Positions 16,450 to 26,186 are shown, numbered from the stretch's first letter. The stretch: 64,000 bases of DNA from Collinsella aerofaciens (GCF_963360655.1 NZ_OY725717.1:835694-899693); one strand, 5' to 3'. Program-made: numbers and translations. Notes: generated by a model from the sequence alone, not told the origin.

Positions 16450-17565
16450 CTACATCTCCTCCTTCACCAGCGCGGCAAACGCGGCCAGCACCTCGTCATT
16501 TTCCTGCGGGGTGCCCACGGTAATGCGTAGGCAGTCCGCGAGCCCCGGCGCGTAGCTAAAGTCGCGCACCAAAAGTGAATACTCGTCGCGCAGGCGCTCG
16601 CGCACGCGCGTGGCATGCGGCGTGCGCACGAGCACAAAGTTCGCCGCGCTCGGCCACGCCTCCACGGGCAGACCCTCGGCAGCCATTGCGTGCAGGGCAC
16701 ACAGTTCGCGCTCGCGCTCGGATGCAACCTGTGCTACCACGGGTGCGTACGCATCGCGGGCACGCACGCAGGCAAGCGCGGCGGCCTGGCTCAGCACGTT
16801 AACCGAGTAGATCTGGCGAATTGCCGCAAACACATCGATGGCCTCGGGCGCCGCGATCACATAGCCCAGACGCGTGCCGGCGGCGCCGAACGCCTTGGAC
16901 AGCGTATGCAGAATCACCAGGTTGGGATGCTCGGCGATAAGCCCCTGCGCCGTAGTAGCCGCGCCAAACGAATCGTCGGCAAACTCAACGTAGGCCTCGT
17001 CGACCATGACCATGCCGGGGCACGCATCGCACAGGGCCGCGACAAAGTCGAGCGGCGTCACATCGCCCGTGGGGTTATTGGGCGAGGTCACGATCGCCAG
17101 ATTGCACTCGGGCGCCGCTGCGAGCACAGCCGCTTGGTCGAGCTCAAAGCTCGTCGGATCACGCCACACGTCGCGCACCTCGGTCTGGCACAGAGACGCA
17201 AAGAACGCATACTCGCTAAAGCACGGCGGGCAGTTGAGCAGGGTCCGTCCCGCGCCGCCAAACGCCAGCAGGTAGTTATAGAGCAGCTCGTCGCCGCCGT
17301 TGCCCACGCAAATATTCTCACGTGCCACGCCATGCCAGGCAGCAAGCTCATCGCGCAGGTCGTTGGACATGGGGTCGGGATAGCGGTTGAGCGGCGTGGC
17401 AGCCAGGGCCGCGTCGACCGCCTTGCGCACGCCAGCCGGCACGGGATAGGTGTTCTCGTTGGCCGAAAGATTGATGCGCGTGGGCGCAAAGTCGGGATCG
17501 TAGGGTTCGATACCGGCCAAGTAGGGCTGGACGAGCTCCTTCATGCGCGGCGTGAGTTCGGCCAT
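16450..17565 (-). CDS. hisC: Histidinol-phosphate aminotransferase
   Basis: A 371-aa PLP fold-type I aminotransferase: NLSANENTYPVP, VGNGGDELL, IVTSPNNPTGD, VDEAYVEFA and the PLP-lysine segment HTLSKAFGAAGTRLGY. It converts imidazole acetol phosphate to histidinol phosphate. The MAELTPRMKEL start was chosen because the end of hisD carries GAGGAGGCC just ahead of it; the longer frame overlaps hisD. Confidence 0.97.
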   Translation of the reverse strand: MAELTPRMKELVQPYLAGIEPYDPDFAPTRINLSANENTYPVPAGVRKAVDAALAATPLNRYPDPMSNDLRDELAAWHGVARENICVGNGGDELLYNYLLAFGGAGRTLLNCPPCFSEYAFFASLCQTEVRDVWRDPTSFELDQAAVLAAAPECNLAIVTSPNNPTGDVTPLDFVAALCDACPGMVMVDEAYVEFADDSFGAATTAQGLIAEHPNLVILHTLSKAFGAAGTRLGYVIAAPEAIDVFAAIRQIYSVNVLSQAAALACVRARDAYAPVVAQVASERERELCALHAMAAEGLPVEAWPSAANFVLVRTPHATRVRERLRDEYSLLVRDFSYAPGLADCLRITVGTPQENDEVLAAFAALVKEEM

Positions 17566-17566
17566 G

Positions 17567-19003
17567 TTAGGCCTCCTCGCCAGCCACGCCAGCGCCATCT
17601 GCGCCTGCTGCCGCCAGGTCCACGCCCTCGGCAACCGTCGCGGTCGTATCACCCGGCCAGGCAACCTTGGTCAGGTCGGCCGCGGCCAGCGACTCGACGC
17701 TCACGGCATCCTCGCCTTGTTCCAGCACGCGGCGACGCAGAGCGGCGGAAAGCGCGTGTGCCCACAGACCCTCGGCCTCGGCTAAACGCTGTGTGGCGGG
17801 AGCGTCGGAGAGCAGGCCCTCGGGTGTATAGCAAATGATACTCGAGCGCTTAACGAACTCTTCGACCGAAAGCGGGTTGGAGAACATGGCCGTGCCGCCG
17901 GTCGGCAGCGTGTGGTTGGGGCCGGCAACATAATCGCCAAGCGGCTCGGAGCTCCAAGCGCCCACAAAGATGGCGCCGGCGTTGCGAATGCCGCCAAGCA
18001 GGCCCATCGCATCCTTGCAGTGCAGCTCCAGGTGCTCGGGCGCCACGGTGTTCACGGCCTCGACGGCGGCAGCCATATCGGCGGCCACCACGATGGTGCC
18101 CTCGTTGTCGAGCGAGGCGCGCGTGATTTCGGCGCGTGGCGACTGCGCCACCAGAATGTCGATGCCAGCCTCGACCTCGCGCGCAAACTGCCCATCGCAG
18201 GTCACCAGATAACAGGCGGCCAGCGGATCGTGCTCGGCCTGGGCCATCAGGTCTGCCGCGACCACCACGGGCTTGGCCGTGGCATCGGCCAGCACGCAGA
18301 CCTCGGACGGGCCAGCGACCATGTCGATTCCCACGCCGCCCGAGACAATCTGCTTGGCAGCGGCAACAAAAGCGTTGCCCGGACCGGTGATTTTATCGAC
18401 ACGCGGAATGCTCTCGGTACCGTATGCCAGCGCGGCCACGGCCTGGGCGCCGCCCACCATATAGATTTCGTCCACGCCGCCGAGCTTTGCTGCGGCGAGC
18501 GTGTAGGGGCTGATCAGGCCGTCTTTTTGCGGCGGGGTCACCATAACCACGCGCTTGACGCCGGCAACCTTGGCGGGAATGGCGTTCATGAGCACCGTGG
18601 AGGGATACTGCGCGCGACCGCCCGGCACATAGATGCCAGCCGCCGCGAGCGGGGTCACCTTAACGCCGAGCATCGTGCCGTCCGGGCGCGTGGTAAACCA
18701 GCTCTGTTCGACCTCGCGCTGGTGGAACTCGCGAATCTGGCGCGCGGCCTTCTCGAGCGCGGCGACAAAGGCCGGATCGAGGCCTTCGAGCGCGGCATCG
18801 ATCTGCTCCTGTGGCAGGCGGAAGCTCTGCAGCTCAACACCGTCAAAGCGCTGGCAGTAATCGCGCACCGCGGCATCGCCGTTGGCGCGCACATTGGCCA
18901 CGATATCGCGGACGGCGTCGACGATGTTTTGCGGCAGCACGCCCTTGCGGTTGAGCTGGTTGGTAACGAGGCGCTCACCGGGAGCAAGCTTGATGGTCTT
19001 CAT
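17567..19003 (-). CDS. hisD: Histidinol dehydrogenase
   Basis: A 478-aa HisD. It has [50 protein letters not shown] and the C-terminal [11 protein letters not shown], the family signatures for NAD and zinc binding. It oxidises histidinol to histidine in two steps. The C-terminus is about 40 residues longer than usual and Ala/Val-rich. A 105-bp gap separates it from the hisZ-hisG gene. Confidence 0.97.
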   Translation of the reverse strand: MKTIKLAPGERLVTNQLNRKGVLPQNIVDAVRDIVANVRANGDAAVRDYCQRFDGVELQSFRLPQEQIDAALEGLDPAFVAALEKAARQIREFHQREVEQSWFTTRPDGTMLGVKVTPLAAAGIYVPGGRAQYPSTVLMNAIPAKVAGVKRVVMVTPPQKDGLISPYTLAAAKLGGVDEIYMVGGAQAVAALAYGTESIPRVDKITGPGNAFVAAAKQIVSGGVGIDMVAGPSEVCVLADATAKPVVVAADLMAQAEHDPLAACYLVTCDGQFAREVEAGIDILVAQSPRAEITRASLDNEGTIVVAADMAAAVEAVNTVAPEHLELHCKDAMGLLGGIRNAGAIFVGAWSSEPLGDYVAGPNHTLPTGGTAMFSNPLSVEEFVKRSSIICYTPEGLLSDAPATQRLAEAEGLWAHALSAALRRRVLEQGEDAVSVESLAAADLTKVAWPGDTTATVAEGVDLAAAGADGAGVAGEEA

Positions 19004-19108
19004 ATCGGTATCCCCTATCGGTCGAGGTTGCGTCTGAAAAACGAAAGGCCGGGCGGCGGCGCCAATCAGCCCGCAGCCCGGACGTTGGGGCGCCCGTGCG
19101 TGCTCGCG

Positions 19109-20824
19109 CTATTGCGCCGAGCCCGCGACGGGCTCAAAATGCTTGTCCTTCACGGCCGCGGCCAGGCGATCTGCCAGATTACGCACGCGCGGATCCAAGC
19201 GAGCGGCACCCGGATTGACGAAGAAGCGCGCCGTGCAGTCCATAATGCGACCAGTAATAACCAGGTCGTTGTCACGCAGCGTGGCGCCCGTGGCGGTGAT
19301 GTCTACGATACGGTCGGTCATGCCGACAATGGGGCCCAGCTCGATGTTGCCGTGCAGCGAAACGATGTCGGCGTTCACGCCGCGCTCGGCATACCAGGCG
19401 CTCGCGATGCGCGGGTACTTGGTGGCCACGCGAAGCGACCCGCGGCGGGCATAGTTGCGCTCGGCCTGGCCGGCGCGCCACGCGGGCTCCGCCTCGATAA
19501 AGGTGCACAGACCGTAGCCCAGATCGACCAGCTGCAGCAGGTTGAGGTCTGCCTCGATAAGCGAGTCCCAACCGCAGATGCCGCAATCGGCACCGCCGCA
19601 GCCCACAAAGGCGGGCGCGTCGCCGGGACGCACGATGACAAACTCGATATCGCCGACCGTGCCCTCGCCGGCACGCGTGTCGCGGCCGCGCACGATCAGG
19701 TGACGGCCGGGGTCGCGCAGCTCAGAGACGTCCAAGCCCGCGGCCTCGAGCACGTCGAGCGTGTCGGCCTTAAGCGAGCCCTTGGGCACGGCGATGCGCA
19801 GCGGGCCCTCGGCGCCACGGCCCGCAGCGTGATCGCCGTCGGAAGCGGCGTCCTCGGCCGAGGTGCGCGCGGCCTCCAAGCGCTCGAGCGAAAAGGCGAA
19901 GCCCGCCGCTGGCACCTCGATACCGTCGCCAAATGCGCCGGTAAAGATAGAGTCGTAGCGACCGCCCGAGCCCACCGGATCGGGCAGGCCGCCGGCATAG
20001 GCCTTAAAGACCAGGCCCGTGTAGTAATCGAAAGAGTTCATGATAGAGAAGTCGAACGACAGCACCTGGGCGTCCTCGGGTGCCAGGCCCTCGACCAGGG
20101 CACGCAGCTCGCGCGTCAGCGGCGCGACGATACCGGCGGCCTCCAGCAGCGCGTCCACGCGGTCGAGCACCTCGGCACCGCCGTGCAGACGCGGCAGCTC
20201 GCTAATGGCGGCCTTGACGGCATCGGACTCGACGCTTACCGCCACGCGGGCATCGAGGCCCACAAAGTCGTTGGCATGCACGCAGCGCAGGGCCTCGGCA
20301 GCCAGCTCACGATCCTCGCACGCCGCAAGCAGCTCCTTAAACGGACGCACGCTACCTGCGATAATGCGCGCATCGGGCAGCGCCAACTTGCGCACGGCCT
20401 CGGCCACGAGCGAGACAATCTCGACATCGCCCGCGGTATCGCCCGCGCCGATAAGCTCAAAACCCAGTTGCGTAAACTGACGCGAGCCGCCGGCATTGCG
20501 CTGACACTCGCGGACCACCGGCGCCTCATAGCGCAGGCGCAGCGGCAGATCGGCCGCGCGCATGCGAGTCGAAACCAGGCGAACGATCGGCAGCGTGTTG
20601 TCGGGACGGACCACCAGCAGGCGACCATCATCGTCAAAGAGCTTAAACGGCGTGTCCGCAATGCGGCCGCCCTCCTCGAGTGAGCCCTTGTCCTCGAGCA
20701 GTGGCGTCTCGACCGGCAGGTAATGATGCTCCCTAAAGCAGCCCTTCACCGTACATGCGATCTCCTCGCGCGCCTGAGCCTCCTCGGGCAATATGTCCCG
20801 GAATCCCCACGGTGTGGCCGTCAT
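19109..20824 (-). CDS. hisZG: HisZ-HisG fusion: ATP phosphoribosyltransferase with its regulatory subunit
   Basis: A 571-aa single chain. Residues 1-325 are HisZ, a class II aminoacyl-tRNA-synthetase-like paralogue of HisRS (PWGFRDILPEEAQARE; VVRPDNTLPIVRL; ARCGG-like PDPVGSGGRYDSI). A charged linker follows, and from about 341 comes a short-form HisG (LRIAVPKGSLKADTLDVLEAAGL; DIEFVIVRPGDAPAFV; TDRIVDITATGATLRDNDLV). HisG makes PR-ATP from ATP and PRPP, the committed step. Short HisG lacks the feedback domain and needs HisZ, normally a separate gene. No internal stop or start supports a split. It is first in the his operon. Confidence 0.95.
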   Translation of the reverse strand: MTATPWGFRDILPEEAQAREEIACTVKGCFREHHYLPVETPLLEDKGSLEEGGRIADTPFKLFDDDGRLLVVRPDNTLPIVRLVSTRMRAADLPLRLRYEAPVVRECQRNAGGSRQFTQLGFELIGAGDTAGDVEIVSLVAEAVRKLALPDARIIAGSVRPFKELLAACEDRELAAEALRCVHANDFVGLDARVAVSVESDAVKAAISELPRLHGGAEVLDRVDALLEAAGIVAPLTRELRALVEGLAPEDAQVLSFDFSIMNSFDYYTGLVFKAYAGGLPDPVGSGGRYDSIFTGAFGDGIEVPAAGFAFSLERLEAARTSAEDAASDGDHAAGRGAEGPLRIAVPKGSLKADTLDVLEAAGLDVSELRDPGRHLIVRGRDTRAGEGTVGDIEFVIVRPGDAPAFVGCGGADCGICGWDSLIEADLNLLQLVDLGYGLCTFIEAEPAWRAGQAERNYARRGSLRVATKYPRIASAWYAERGVNADIVSLHGNIELGPIVGMTDRIVDITATGATLRDNDLVITGRIMDCTARFFVNPGAARLDPRVRNLADRLAAAVKDKHFEPVAGSAQ

Positions 20825-20859
20825 CTGGTGAGCCTCCTCATGCTGTGTTTCATATAGAG

Positions 20860-20891
20860 CAGAAGACCGGCATAGCTCCGCCGGTCTTCTG
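20860..20891 (-). promoter_or_regulatory. Leader hairpin of the his operon
   Basis: A 12-bp perfect stem CAGAAGACCGGC/GCCGGTCTTCTG lies 36 bp before the hisZ-hisG start. A TATGCT -10-like box (about 20900-20905, minus strand) would place the transcript start near the base of the stem. No U-tract follows, so it is more likely a 5' stabiliser or protein/RNA control element than a terminator. Confidence 0.5.
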
Positions 20892-20966
20892 GGTACTTTA
20901 GCATACTAGAGTGTTTGCGGGGAGAATCGTCCTCCTCGGCTCATAGCGTATTCATTTGGAAACATA

Positions 20967-21106
20967 GGGGAAAGCGTGTCCCGCCCGCCAGCCAAAAACT
21001 GGGATGCGGTTTCCGGTTGAGGTCCTCAGCGGAAAGTGTGTCCCATTCTGAGCGCCTGTTCTGGGACGTGCTTTCCGCCAGAAGCCTCAAGCGGAAAGCA
21101 CGTCCC
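20967..21106. repeat. Cluster of GGAAAG-GTCCC repeats
   Basis: GGGACGTGCTTTCCGC (21063-21078) and its perfect complement (21091-21106) form a hairpin with a 12-nt loop. Related sequences GCGGAAAGTGTGTCCC (21029-21044) and GGGGAAAGCGTGTCCC (from about 20967) lie just upstream. This array fills most of the gap between the his promoter and the next gene. Confidence 0.75.
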
Positions 21107-21150
21107 GTTTCTCAAAAAACGTCAAACGCCAACTCGGCGCCCTGTCCCAC

Positions 21151-21987
21151 TTAGGCGCCAATCGCGCGTCGGTACTCTGCCATTACCTGCGCATCGGCAG
21201 CTGCGGGGTCGGCAAAATAGCGCCAGTCATAGGTCTCGGCCGAAACAACTCCGCGATAGCCGCGCGTCACCAGCCTATCCAGGTCGGCGCGCATATCGCG
21301 GTCGCCGTCACCCCAAGCAAGATGCGTCGTGCCATCTGCCGCAACATCGACAAAATGCACGTGGGCGACATCATCGCCAAGCAGATCGAAATAATCGTCG
21401 ATGGTATCCCCCGCCACCGCCATAGCGCCCAAATCCAGACACGCCTTAAGTGCCGGATGATCAACTGCCTCGATCATGCACTTCGTATCGGCCGCCGAGT
21501 TCACGATCATCGACTCAACCGGTTGTAGGGCCTCGAGCACCAGTCGCACGCCGCGCTCTCCCGCATGCTCGGCAATCGCACGCAGCATCGAGGCGCTGCG
21601 ACCCCACGCGTCCTCGATCGGCTCGTTCAAAAATGCCCAGCCGCTCGAGACCATGACCTGCTCGGCTCCAAGTTCCGCCGCGATATCTACAACGTTCTTA
21701 AAGTACGCGAGCGTGCGGGCACGCGCCTCATTCCCGCGCGCCGCGATATTCCACGGCTTGGGGTTGTTCTGTTCGGGACAAAGCCCCACAATCCGAACCC
21801 CATACCGCTGCGACAGCTCCCGCACCTGCTCGAGCGAATCGTATCCATGGCAATCGACATACAGATGCATCGCCCCGGTCCAAAGCTCGCAACACGTGTA
21901 GCCCGAGGCCGCTGCCGAAGAAAAGAATTCCTCAAGGTCAAAATAACGATGGCTGATATTCATGACGGCAAGCTGGGGATAGCTCAT
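21151..21987 (-). CDS. FrlC-like sugar-amine epimerase (xylose-isomerase-like TIM barrel)
   Basis: A 278-aa AP-endonuclease-2/xylose-isomerase-like barrel. By eye it follows E. coli FrlC (fructoselysine 3-epimerase) through several segments: SGYTCCELWTGAMHLY, RIVGLCPEQNN, VRLVLEALQPVESMIVNSA, VAHVHFVDVAADGTTHLAWGDG and YRGVVSAETYDW; the Glu/Asp/His metal ligands are in LEAL, CLDLG, HVHFVD and SAET. FrlC converts psicoselysine to fructoselysine. It lies just downstream of an FrlB-like gene, as in frl operons. The start is the ATG preceded by GGAGAG. Confidence 0.82.
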   Translation of the reverse strand: MSYPQLAVMNISHRYFDLEEFFSSAAASGYTCCELWTGAMHLYVDCHGYDSLEQVRELSQRYGVRIVGLCPEQNNPKPWNIAARGNEARARTLAYFKNVVDIAAELGAEQVMVSSGWAFLNEPIEDAWGRSASMLRAIAEHAGERGVRLVLEALQPVESMIVNSAADTKCMIEAVDHPALKACLDLGAMAVAGDTIDDYFDLLGDDVAHVHFVDVAADGTTHLAWGDGDRDMRADLDRLVTRGYRGVVSAETYDWRYFADPAAADAQVMAEYRRAIGA

Positions 21988-22060
21988 AATTACTCTCCAA
22001 CCCAAGCGAGGCCCCGTTCCATATAGGAGCGAGGCCCGATTACACAAACGTTATTTGCTC

Positions 22061-23122
22061 TTAGTAGTCGAACTGGTGATAGTAGCGACGGTAGTTGAGG
22101 TTGTGCTTGGTGACCGTCTCGTAGTAAGCGGCAAGGCGATCGGTGATCAGCGAGGAGAGGATCCACGGGGAGACGATGACGCGGAACTCGTCGTCAAGGC
22201 CGGGGATCGCGAACTCGGCGGTATCGATGATGTTGATGTCGGTGTCGCCGGTCACGCCGCGGGTCAGGAACGCGCGGGCGCGCTCGTCGAGCTTGCGGTT
22301 CTCGTCCTCGCCCATGAACAGGAACACGGGGACGCCCGGCTCCACGAGCTCGAGGGTGCCGTGGAAGAAGTCGGCCGAGGTGATGTAGCGGGTGCGCTTC
22401 CACTGCATCTCCTCCAGGATGCACATCGAGAACAGGATGGTCTCGCCCCACAGGGCGCCGGAGCCGATGAACATGGTGTAGGGGGCCAGGGCGTACTTCT
22501 TGGCGAGCTCCTCGGCGCGCGGCTCGAAGCTCTTGCGGATGTCGACCAGGTGGGTCCAAACGTCCTTGGTCTGCTCGATGAACTTATCGAACTTGGGGAA
22601 GCAGCCGCGGCGGTTGAGCAGGCGCAGGCCGAAGCAGTCGGCGAGGTAGTAGCCCATCTCGCAGCCACCGTTACCATGATCGGAAGCCATCTTGACGCAA
22701 TTCTCGGCGCCGACAGCCTGGCCGATGGGGCCCTCGGGCTTGGTCATGGCGTAGACGCGAATGCCCTTTTCCTTCATCTTCTTGACGGCCTCGAGGACCT
22801 CGGGGGTGGTGCCGGACTCGGAGGCGGTGAGCACGACGGACTTCTCGGTCATGCGCTTGTGGCCGGAGACGTTCCACTCGGCGGCGTGGATCAGGTAGAC
22901 CTCGAGGTCGCGGTCGCCGAACTTGTTCATGAGGTACTCGAGCTGCATGAGCTCGTCCCAGGTGCCGCCGACGCCCATCAGGAACACGGCGTCGTAGCCC
23001 TCGTCGGCGACCTTGTCGGCGAGCTCAATCATCTTCTTGCCGGTCTCGTAGACGTTCTTGCCGTCCTCGACGTAGCCCTCCTGGCTAAAGTGCATGATCT
23101 CGATCTTCTCGGTTTCCTTCAT
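22061..23122 (-). CDS. FrlB-like SIS-domain sugar-amine-6-phosphate deglycase, paralogue 1
   Basis: A 353-aa double SIS-domain protein. The C-terminal half carries the FrlB pattern FFHGTLELVEPGVPVFLFMG, and a KHNLNYRRYYHQFDY tail like the E. coli FrlB end. Glu238 and His254, 16 residues apart, match the catalytic Glu/His spacing of FrlB and FraB. Such enzymes cleave fructoselysine- or glucoselysine-6-phosphate to glucose-6-phosphate and lysine. It is about 93% identical in protein to the gene at 27251-28312. The start MKETEKIEIM is preceded by an AAAGGAAAAG site. It is probably co-transcribed with the FrlC-like gene. Confidence 0.85.
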   Translation of the reverse strand: MKETEKIEIMHFSQEGYVEDGKNVYETGKKMIELADKVADEGYDAVFLMGVGGTWDELMQLEYLMNKFGDRDLEVYLIHAAEWNVSGHKRMTEKSVVLTASESGTTPEVLEAVKKMKEKGIRVYAMTKPEGPIGQAVGAENCVKMASDHGNGGCEMGYYLADCFGLRLLNRRGCFPKFDKFIEQTKDVWTHLVDIRKSFEPRAEELAKKYALAPYTMFIGSGALWGETILFSMCILEEMQWKRTRYITSADFFHGTLELVEPGVPVFLFMGEDENRKLDERARAFLTRGVTGDTDINIIDTAEFAIPGLDDEFRVIVSPWILSSLITDRLAAYYETVTKHNLNYRRYYHQFDY

Positions 23123-23164
23123 GGCTTTTCCTTTCTGTCCTGCACGCAACTCTATACATCGCGT

Positions 23165-23280
23165 TTCTTTTCGATACCAATTATAGACATACATCTAATG
23201 TGTTTTTAATACCACTTATCAATCTGCTCCAATCCTCGGTGAACGGTCGAAATTCTCTGGTGAGTGGTATTAAATTAGAA
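23165..23280 (-). promoter_or_regulatory. Promoter region of deglycase paralogue 1
   Basis: On the minus strand, a TATAAT box (near 23180) is bracketed by GGTATTAAAA upstream and GGTATCGAAA downstream, 35 bp apart. About 50 bp further upstream is AATTTCGACCGTTCACCGAG (complement of about 23234-23254). The same arrangement occurs at 29510-29602 before the GlmS-like SIS gene, so one regulator, plausibly a GntR protein at 29.7-31.1 kb, may bind both. Confidence 0.65.
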
Positions 23281-23292
23281 TTGAATGTATAG

Positions 23293-24507
23293 CTAACGCC
23301 TCTGGCGCCTCCCTTGTGTGACAAAGAACAGCGTTCCTACCAGCGCAATAATGGTCGATGCCCCAAACAGTACCGTCTGGACACCCAAAGCCTCCGCCAA
23401 AAACGGAGCCGCCAGCAGCGGCAGCACGCCGGCGCTCATCAGGCCAAAACGCACAAAGCCGGTAATGCGCCCCAGGTATTTGATGTCAGCGCGCTCCTGA
23501 ATCAAGATCATCTGCAGCGGTTCCAGGAATCCCCAGGCCAGACCGTTAATCGCCTGACCGATAATCGCGACCCCCAGCATATCGGTGCCCACGTACACCA
23601 TGGACCCAATGCCCACGGCCATGAGCGCGCCGAGCAGCAATCGCAGGTTGACATGGCGGGCAGAAAGCTTGGTCAGGATGAACGCGCCCACCGAGGAAGT
23701 GAGGCCCACGACCGAGGACAGCCAGCCCAGCCAGACGATATCCACGTTGAGCACATCGCGATAGAACAACGACTCCAGCGAATCGAACGCGCCAAACGCA
23801 AAGAAGCCCAGAAAGCCCGAGATAAAGATAAGGCGCAGGTCGTGGTCGCGAAACGTAAGTCGCGCGCCCTCGGCCATGCCGCCCAGAATGCCGCCCTTCG
23901 GCTTCTCCCCTTTTGCGGGAGCAACACACTCGTGACAGCCCAAGGAGAGCACGGCCGCCACACCCATCATGCCCGCCATGAGCAGATAGACCGATTGCGT
24001 GGCAAAACAGCTCACGATGGCACCACCGAGCAGCGGGCCAGCGGTATAGGCAATATTGCTGTAGAACACCATGAGGCCGTTCACGCGGGTACGGCCCTCG
24101 GTGGTCGACTCCAGGTATCCCGGAAACGCATGCGTGCAGGTGTTGATAAAGCCGCCCGCAAGTCCCAAGACGCACGCGGCAAACACAAGCCCGGGGACAG
24201 ACAACGGCGCCAACCCCACGCCAAGCGATAGCACAGCCGTAATCACGCACGTCACAAACGACGTCCGGCGCGGTCCAAAGCGGTCGATGACCGAGCCCGA
24301 CACCATATTGCCCACCGACGTCATAAGATTGCGCACGAGCGTAATGGCGGCAACCAAAAAGGCCGTGCCGGCCAGATCATACGTGGCCGCACCGATAAGC
24401 CCCAAAAAGTAGACCGCGTTGTTGGCACACCACTGCAGGGACTCAATAAGAATCAGCCTGACCTCTGCCGGCGTCAGGCGCATTGCTTCGCGATCCTTCG
24501 CGAACAT
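23293..24507 (-). CDS. MFS transporter
   Basis: A 404-aa protein with about 12 hydrophobic segments and the MFS loop motif between helices 2 and 3 (GSVIDRFGPRRTS). The two halves are separated by a charged loop (CVAPAKGEKPKGG). Substrate unknown; it could export or import a compound related to the surrounding sugar-amine genes. AAGGAG lies before the ATG. It lies after the PTS IID gene on the same strand, with 91 bp between them. Confidence 0.88.
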   Translation of the reverse strand: MFAKDREAMRLTPAEVRLILIESLQWCANNAVYFLGLIGAATYDLAGTAFLVAAITLVRNLMTSVGNMVSGSVIDRFGPRRTSFVTCVITAVLSLGVGLAPLSVPGLVFAACVLGLAGGFINTCTHAFPGYLESTTEGRTRVNGLMVFYSNIAYTAGPLLGGAIVSCFATQSVYLLMAGMMGVAAVLSLGCHECVAPAKGEKPKGGILGGMAEGARLTFRDHDLRLIFISGFLGFFAFGAFDSLESLFYRDVLNVDIVWLGWLSSVVGLTSSVGAFILTKLSARHVNLRLLLGALMAVGIGSMVYVGTDMLGVAIIGQAINGLAWGFLEPLQMILIQERADIKYLGRITGFVRFGLMSAGVLPLLAAPFLAEALGVQTVLFGASTIIALVGTLFFVTQGRRQRR

Positions 24508-24598
24508 ACGAACTCCTTCTATACAAAAAGGGGATGGAGGGCATAGGCCTGCTCCATCCCCTTTCCAGGTTGCAACGAAAATCTATGCAGCCGGGCCC

Positions 24599-25432
24599 TT
24601 ACGCCAGCACGCCGAAGAACGCGCCGATGATGCCCACGACCATGGTGGCAACGATCAGCACCATGGGGTTGATCTTCTTGGACAGCAGCCAGTAGTACAG
24701 CCAGAAGGCGATCATGCCGAGCATGCCGGGCATGATGCCGTCCAGGATGTCCTGGAGGGTCTGGGCGTCCTCGCCCGAGCCGATGGCCACCGGGATGCTG
24801 GCCCAGAACATGTCCTTGCACATGGCGCCCACGACCATGACGCCCACGATGCCCACGCAGGTCATGATCTTCTGCATGAGGCCGGTCCTCTGGGCCTCGT
24901 CCAGGAAGCCCACGCCCAGCTCGTAGCCCTTGACGGCGCCCCAGACGCGCAGCGCGAAGCCGGGGACGTTGTAGATGAGCAGGAAGGCGATGGGGCCGAA
25001 GGGGTTGCCGGCCTGGCACAGGCTGATGCCCACCGCGGCGGCGACCACGCGCAGCGTCGACAGGAAGATGGAGTCGCCGATGCCGGACAGCGGGCCCATG
25101 AGGGCGGCCTTGACGTCGTTGACGCTCTCGGGCTCGATCTCGCCGCGGGCGACCTTCTCCTCCATGGCCATCGCGATGCCGCCGACGAACGGGGCGAACT
25201 GGACGGTGATGTTGAAGAACGCGCAGTGGCGGTGCAGGGCCTCGGCGTAGTCGTCGGGGCGGCCGGCGTAGATCTTCTTGAGCATGTTGGCGACCATCAG
25301 GCAGAAGGCGATGTTCATCTGCTTGTAGTAGGTCCAGGAGAACTCCATGCCCAGGGCGCCGACGTTGACGGCGCTCTTGACGAGGTCGGAGCGCGTGATC
25401 TTGTTCTCGGGACTAGAAGTCATCGTCCTCAT
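24599..25432 (-). CDS. PTS mannose-family IID component
   Basis: A 277-aa EIID. The N-terminal hydrophilic part includes GMEFSWTYYKQMNIAF and AEALHRHCAFFNITVQFAPFVGGIAMAMEE, close to the conserved HxxFFNT region of ManZ/GfrD-type proteins; GPLSGIGDSIF is the EIID signature. It has a few C-terminal membrane helices. With IIC it forms the sugar channel. Its start overlaps the end of the IIC gene by 20 bp; an in-frame ATG at 25423 is an alternative. Confidence 0.93.
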   Translation of the reverse strand: MRTMTSSPENKITRSDLVKSAVNVGALGMEFSWTYYKQMNIAFCLMVANMLKKIYAGRPDDYAEALHRHCAFFNITVQFAPFVGGIAMAMEEKVARGEIEPESVNDVKAALMGPLSGIGDSIFLSTLRVVAAAVGISLCQAGNPFGPIAFLLIYNVPGFALRVWGAVKGYELGVGFLDEAQRTGLMQKIMTCVGIVGVMVVGAMCKDMFWASIPVAIGSGEDAQTLQDILDGIMPGMLGMIAFWLYYWLLSKKINPMVLIVATMVVGIIGAFFGVLA

Positions 25433-26186
25433 CCCCTTCCGCGGAGAGCTGGGGCTGGGCTCCGCCCAGGCCGAGCAGGTCGAACTTGTCGATGCCGATG
25501 ATGATGGCGATCAGGGCGACGCCCAGGACGGGCACGTTGGCGTAGGAGCACAGCAGGAAGCCCAGGAAGTAGAAGGGCACGAGCTGCTTGGTGAGCACCA
25601 GGCGGCCGAGCATGGCGAAGCCCATGGCAGGCAGGATGTTGGCGGCAACGCCAAAGCCAGCAAGGACAAAGGGCGGGATGAAGTCGAGCATGCCTTGGAT
25701 GGCGTCAGCACCCAGATAGAACGACAGCGAGCACAGCAGGAACGCCATGATGATACCGGTCAAACCGATCAGGAAGTGCATCGCATAGACACCCTTAAGG
25801 TTGCCCTGGCCGGAGAAGACATCAGCGCGGTCAACCAGGATCGGCAGGGCGGCGTTGAGGATGTTCTTGATGGCAAGGCACAGCGTGGCGATGGGCATGG
25901 CAAGCGCGATGGCTGCCTCGGTGCTCTGGCCCAGCTGGATAGCGAAGGCGCAGGCGAGCACGCCGCCGATCGTCTCATCAGGCGGCACGTAGGCGCCGAT
26001 GGAGATCGAGCCCATGAACAGCAGCTCCAGGCTGGCGCCGATCGCGAGGCCGGACTGCAGGTCCCCCAGCACCAGGCCCACGAGCGGGCACAGGACGATG
26101 GGGCGGAACGCATAGAGCGTACCGAGCTGGCAGTCGAACTTACCAAATGCGGCGATAAGTCCGATGAGGATTGCTTGGGTAAGCAT
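25413..26186 (-). CDS. PTS mannose-family IIC component
   Basis: A 257-aa polytopic protein starting MLTQAILIGLIAAFGKFD, with the EIIC landmarks RPIVLCPLVGLVLGDLQSGLAIGASLELLFMG and GAYVPPDETIGGVLA. It provides sugar binding and membrane passage with IID. It is translationally coupled to IID by overlap. Confidence 0.93.
   Translation of the reverse strand: MLTQAILIGLIAAFGKFDCQLGTLYAFRPIVLCPLVGLVLGDLQSGLAIGASLELLFMGSISIGAYVPPDETIGGVLACAFAIQLGQSTEAAIALAMPIATLCLAIKNILNAALPILVDRADVFSGQGNLKGVYAMHFLIGLTGIIMAFLLCSLSFYLGADAIQGMLDFIPPFVLAGFGVAANILPAMGFAMLGRLVLTKQLVPFYFLGFLLCSYANVPVLGVALIAIIIGIDKFDLLGLGGAQPQLSAEGDEDDDF

Noticed and set aside
17912..20683. 923-aa ORF antisense to hisD and hisZ-hisG
   Set aside because: Open only because high-GC third positions remove stops on the opposite strand; hisD and hisZ-hisG are unmistakable.
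20825..20930. T-box riboswitch before the his operon
   Set aside because: The leader is under 80 nt, with no T-box sequence, specifier loop or terminator; only one hairpin is present.
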